Positions 13,614-16,081 of a stretch of DNA of 16,081 nt are shown piece after piece. The position numbers and the translations under genes are program-made. The notes below the pieces were generated by a model. That model saw nothing but the letters and a program-made list of their open reading frames with translations, did no database searches and was not told the DNA's origin. The first letter of the stretch is position 1, and every line of letters begins with the position of its first letter. Location: NCBI GenBank assembly GCA_964412235.1, contig CAYPNT010000070.1, positions 1 to 16,081 of the forward strand, given 5' to 3'. This DNA is from JAYZQT01 sp964412235. GTDB taxonomy: Bacteria; Pseudomonadota; Alphaproteobacteria; MPNO01; UBA830.

Positions 13614-14556
13614 CACCCAACCTTTCCTTGCCGGGCAATAACCCCCAAAGACCCTGTTTTGCAAATAGAACGAGAACAATCAATATTGGCCCAAAATAGA
13701 ACTGCCAATATTCTGTAAAGCCTGCCATTACTTCTTCAAAAATTAGGTACGCAAACGCACCGTAGAGTGGGCCAAAAAGCGTACCCATTCCCCCAACAAT
13801 CACCATGACCATAATCTCACCGGAGCGGAACCAATGCATGTACTCTGGGGTCAAAAACTCAGTCAGGTTACCAAGAAGAAACCCTGCGAGACCGCACATA
13901 ACACCCGAAATAACAAATGCTGAAAGTCGATATTTTAATGTTGGAAAGCCGATTGCTTCCATTCTAGGTAGATTTGCATGAGAACCCCTTAACACCATTC
14001 CGAAGCGCGAGTTGACACACTTCCACCCGAATATCGTGCAAACGGTAAGCGTTCCCAAGATAAGATAGTACATGTTCAATTCTTCACTAAGATCAAAAAA
14101 AGAAAAGAATTCGCTGCGAGTATCGATTGGAAGCCCATCATCACCCCCGTAGGTTTCGAGGCTGATACCGAGGAAGTAAAACATCTGAGCCAGAGCAAAC
14201 GTCACCATAATAAAGTATATTCCGCTTGTCCGAAGAGATATGTAACCAACAAACAAACCAATTAGAGCGGTGCCGAACACACAAACAGCTAGTTGAACCC
14301 AGCCATTAGTGATCTCATAGAATGCGAGTATCCCAACGGCGTAACACCCCAGACCAAAGAACATTGCATGGCCAAAGCTTATCATTCCGCCGTAGCCAAG
14401 AATTAGATCAAGGCTCATCGCCGCGATTGCAAAAATCATCATTCTCGCAACAAGCGAAATATAGAATTCTTCACCTATTGCCTCTGCAACGATTGGCAAG
14501 AAGGCGAGAATTAAAAACGAAACAATCAGTACCCCAAGTTTTAAGCGACTTAACAT
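13606..14556 (-). CDS. livM: Branched-chain amino acid-type ABC transporter permease LivM
   Basis: This inner-membrane permease (BPD_transp_2 family, 316 residues) is strongly hydrophobic, with about eight to ten predicted membrane spans, the first at about residues 7-26. Characteristic LivM features are MSLDLILGYGGMISFGHAMFFGLGCYAVG near residue 47, RTSGIYFIMVTFALAQM near 109, a conserved RGSHANLPRMEAIGFP cytoplasmic loop near 192 and VIVGGMGTLFGPLYGA near 255. It pairs with LivH to form the channel. Its start lies 5 nt after livH with a weak ribosome binding site, consistent with coupling; its end overlaps livG. Confidence 0.92.
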   Translation of the reverse strand: MLSRLKLGVLIVSFLILAFLPIVAEAIGEEFYISLVARMMIFAIAAMSLDLILGYGGMISFGHAMFFGLGCYAVGILAFYEITNGWVQLAVCVFGTALIGLFVGYISLRTSGIYFIMVTFALAQMFYFLGISLETYGGDDGLPIDTRSEFFSFFDLSEELNMYYLILGTLTVCTIFGWKCVNSRFGMVLRGSHANLPRMEAIGFPTLKYRLSAFVISGVMCGLAGFLLGNLTEFLTPEYMHWFRSGEIMVMVIVGGMGTLFGPLYGAFAYLIFEEVMAGFTEYWQFYFGPILIVLVLFAKQGLWGLLPGKERLGDE

Positions 14557-14561
14557 TTGGA

Positions 14562-15479
14562 TCAGCCTGTCCTGGCCGGAAACAGGCCTTGTGGTTTAAA
14601 GAACAAAATCACCACCATTAAGATGTAAACAAGCATCGACGCGAGTGCAGGACCCGCAGTTTGCGCTTGGTCCGGCGTTACGAGTTGAAGGAGTATATAC
14701 GGGAGAATGGAGCGCCCAACAATTTCAAACACACCGACGACTACCGACGCTACTAACGCGCCGCGGATAGAACCTATCCCCCCAATAACGATTACCACAA
14801 AGGCGAAGATCAGCATTTCCTCACCCATGCCAGATTCAATTGAAATGATGGGACCCGCCATCAATCCAGCAAACCCGGCAAAAACCGCACCAAGTCCGAA
14901 AACAACTGTGTAGAGAACTCGAATATTTATGCCGAGCGCTCCAATCATGGGCCGATTACTCGCACCAGCTCGAATCTGCATTCCGGTTCTAGTCTTGGTG
15001 ATCATCAGATAGAGAGCAACACTCACAAGAATTCCCATAGCAATGATCAAAAGTCGGTAGCTTGGGTAGGGAACACCGATGTCCACACTCCCCGCGAGTG
15101 ACTCAGGTATTTTCATACCAACGCCTTCCACGCCCCATAGAATACGAACGAGTTCATTAAAAAATAATATAAGGCCAAACGTCGCGAGCACCTGGTCCAT
15201 GTGGTCGCGTTCATACATCGTCCTTAAAACGACGATCTCCACGATCATTCCAATAACCAACAAAATCGGAACCATCAGCACAAACGCGATAAAAAGATTA
15301 CCCGTCAACGTATACAGTGTTGTCGAAACGTACGCTCCCAACATGTAAAGAGACCCATGGGCAAGGTTCACCACGTTCATGATCCCCAGAACCAAAGTTA
15401 AGCCAGCTGAGATCAAAAACAGAAAAACGCCGAACTGGACCCCGTTTAAAATTTGTTCAAGAAATAGTGTTATGGTCAT
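14562..15479 (-). CDS. livH: Branched-chain amino acid-type ABC transporter permease LivH
   Basis: This is the second inner-membrane permease (305 residues), made mostly of hydrophobic helices. Family marks are QILNGVQFGVFLFLISAGLTLV near the N-terminus, GIMNVVNLAHGSLYMLGAY (32-50), RAGASNRPMIGALGINI in the cytoplasmic loop and VIVIGGIGSIRGALVAS near 230. It is the first gene after the terminator-like hairpin that follows livK, and its ATG at 15479 lacks a good ribosome binding site. Expression may therefore depend on read-through from livK or on a weak internal promoter (TATGAT on the minus strand, 15518-15523, with no good -35). Confidence 0.92.
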   Translation of the reverse strand: MTITLFLEQILNGVQFGVFLFLISAGLTLVLGIMNVVNLAHGSLYMLGAYVSTTLYTLTGNLFIAFVLMVPILLVIGMIVEIVVLRTMYERDHMDQVLATFGLILFFNELVRILWGVEGVGMKIPESLAGSVDIGVPYPSYRLLIIAMGILVSVALYLMITKTRTGMQIRAGASNRPMIGALGINIRVLYTVVFGLGAVFAGFAGLMAGPIISIESGMGEEMLIFAFVVIVIGGIGSIRGALVASVVVGVFEIVGRSILPYILLQLVTPDQAQTAGPALASMLVYILMVVILFFKPQGLFPARTG

Positions 15480-15547
15480 CAGAAATTGGAGCCAAACTAA
15501 ATAAGTTTTCTTTGCGCATCATACTTAGCAGTATTTTAGGAAAGTTC

Positions 15548-15577
15548 AAAAAAAGGGGGTATCAAGGTGATACCCCC
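15548..15577 (-). terminator. Strong intrinsic terminator or attenuator between livK and livH
   Basis: On the minus strand GGGGGTATCA, a 3-nt loop and TGATACCCCC form a perfect 10-bp stem (15555-15577), directly followed by seven T residues (15548-15554). It begins 21 nt after the livK stop. It lies inside the operon rather than at its end, so it probably lowers permease and ATPase expression relative to the binding protein, or separates two transcripts. Confidence 0.85.
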
Positions 15578-15597
15578 AAATAGTTAGACCTGCGTTA

Positions 15598-16081
15598 TTA
15601 GTTCCAGGCTTTAATTCTTTTACATTTGCCAACGTGGCTGTCTCCAGCCATTTCCATCACCATACCGGTGGTTATAATTTTGGGGTTCCCGTTGGCGTCC
15701 GCGATAACTTCACGCTTATAATAATTTTGAATGGGGCTATGATTTCTGTTGAATTTAAACTTCCCTCGCGGAGATTTTATATCGGCCGTTCTAATCGCGT
15801 TACGGATTGCGTCTTGGTCCTTCAGGTTCCCTTTCGAACCACGCACACCAAGGTCAATTAAAAGTGCCGCATCATATCCCTGAACAGAGAAACCCGATGG
15901 CAAATGGCCGTATTTCTTTGTGTAATCCTTTACAAAACGGACATTAACAGGGTCTTTGGATGTGTTGTTCCAAAAGCTCGTATGATAGGTGCCGATAGCG
16001 TTTTTACCGTGCCCTTTGAGGGTTCCGTTATCCACAGTAAACACAGTGTAGAGCTTGACGACTTTATCCAAGCCTGCCGCT
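15598..16081 (-). CDS. Periplasmic substrate-binding protein of the Liv-type ABC transporter, C-terminal part only
   Basis: The window shows the last 161 codons of a type I periplasmic binding protein (Peripla_BP_6/LivK-like); the reading frame stays open to the right edge, so the start is outside. Visible family features are VRFVKDYTKKYGHLPSGFSVQGYDAALLI (the C-lobe 'F...Y...YG..P......Y.A..L' pattern), the helix QDAIRNAIRTADIKSPRGKFKFN, and the ending KREVIADANGNPKIIT. The protein binds the solute in the periplasm and delivers it to LivHM. Sequence ends in KAWN. It is followed by a strong terminator hairpin and then livHMGF. The substrate specificity residues lie mostly in the missing N-terminal lobe. 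Confidence 0.85.
   Translation of the reverse strand, partial: AAGLDKVVKLYTVFTVDNGTLKGHGKNAIGTYHTSFWNNTSKDPVNVRFVKDYTKKYGHLPSGFSVQGYDAALLIDLGVRGSKGNLKDQDAIRNAIRTADIKSPRGKFKFNRNHSPIQNYYKREVIADANGNPKIITTGMVMEMAGDSHVGKCKRIKAWN

Noticed and set aside
13614..13679. Longer livG start at 13679
   Set aside because: It would add 22 residues running back into livM with no family match; ATG 13613 gives the normal N-terminus and an 8-nt overlap typical of these operons.
15518..15523. TATGAT on the minus strand as a livH promoter
   Set aside because: The -10 is good but no -35 lies at 16-18 bp; the nearest TTGAAC is 20 bp away.
1..16081. Defence system, CRISPR array, prophage, insertion sequence, toxin-antitoxin pair or RNA gene
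   Set aside because: I looked for repeats, transposase or integrase motifs, small gene pairs and tRNA-like or rRNA-like stretches on both strands and saw none that I could support.

Overview
The window is a gene-dense chromosomal stretch (about 95% coding) of moderate GC content, probably from a free-living Gram-negative aerobe. The best lineage hint is the Nfu protein, whose N-terminus is of the alphaproteobacterial/mitochondrial type. A ThrH-type phosphatase and a Liv-type ABC operon also fit Proteobacteria. Sequence reading alone cannot place it further. I see no RNA genes, insertion sequences, CRISPR arrays, phage genes or defence genes.

Layout. (1) 1-199, minus: the 5' end of a CoxM/XDH-type FAD-subunit gene. 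(2) 200-569: a divergent control region with a near-perfect 18-bp palindrome, a repeated copy of one arm near korA, a hairpin and a good korA promoter. (3) 570-3474, plus: korA-korB, a two-subunit 2-oxoacid:ferredoxin oxidoreductase. (4) 3483-9517, minus, seven genes in one direction: TauD/TfdA dioxygenase, ThrH-type phosphatase, ispG, an unusual three-part Nfu protein, an orphan alpha/beta-barrel protein, a cysteine-dioxygenase-like cupin and a luciferase-like flavin monooxygenase. (5) 9657-12146, plus: an acyl-CoA-dehydrogenase-fold flavin monooxygenase, a DUF1330 protein and a second TauD/TfdA dioxygenase. (6) 12155-16081, minus: a branched-chain-type ABC importer read in the order livK (partial), terminator, livH, livM, livG, livF.

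How the genes may work together. Two themes stand out. The first is iron-sulfur and low-potential redox chemistry: KorAB carries an Fe-S cluster and reduces ferredoxin, IspG is a 4Fe-4S enzyme that needs low-potential electrons, and an Nfu cluster carrier is encoded right after ispG. The second is oxygenase chemistry: two paralogous Fe(II)/2-oxoglutarate dioxygenases, a cupin thiol-dioxygenase-like protein, a luciferase-like monooxygenase and an HsaA/HpaB/DszC-like flavin monooxygenase lie within 9 kb. Together with DUF1330, an orphan alpha/beta-barrel protein and an amino-acid/amide-type importer, they suggest uptake and oxidative breakdown of a small organic compound, possibly organosulfur, aromatic or amide. 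The substrate cannot be read from the sequence.

The most distinctive single observation is the Nfu protein: it carries an extra central Nfu-like domain in which both cluster-binding cysteines are replaced.
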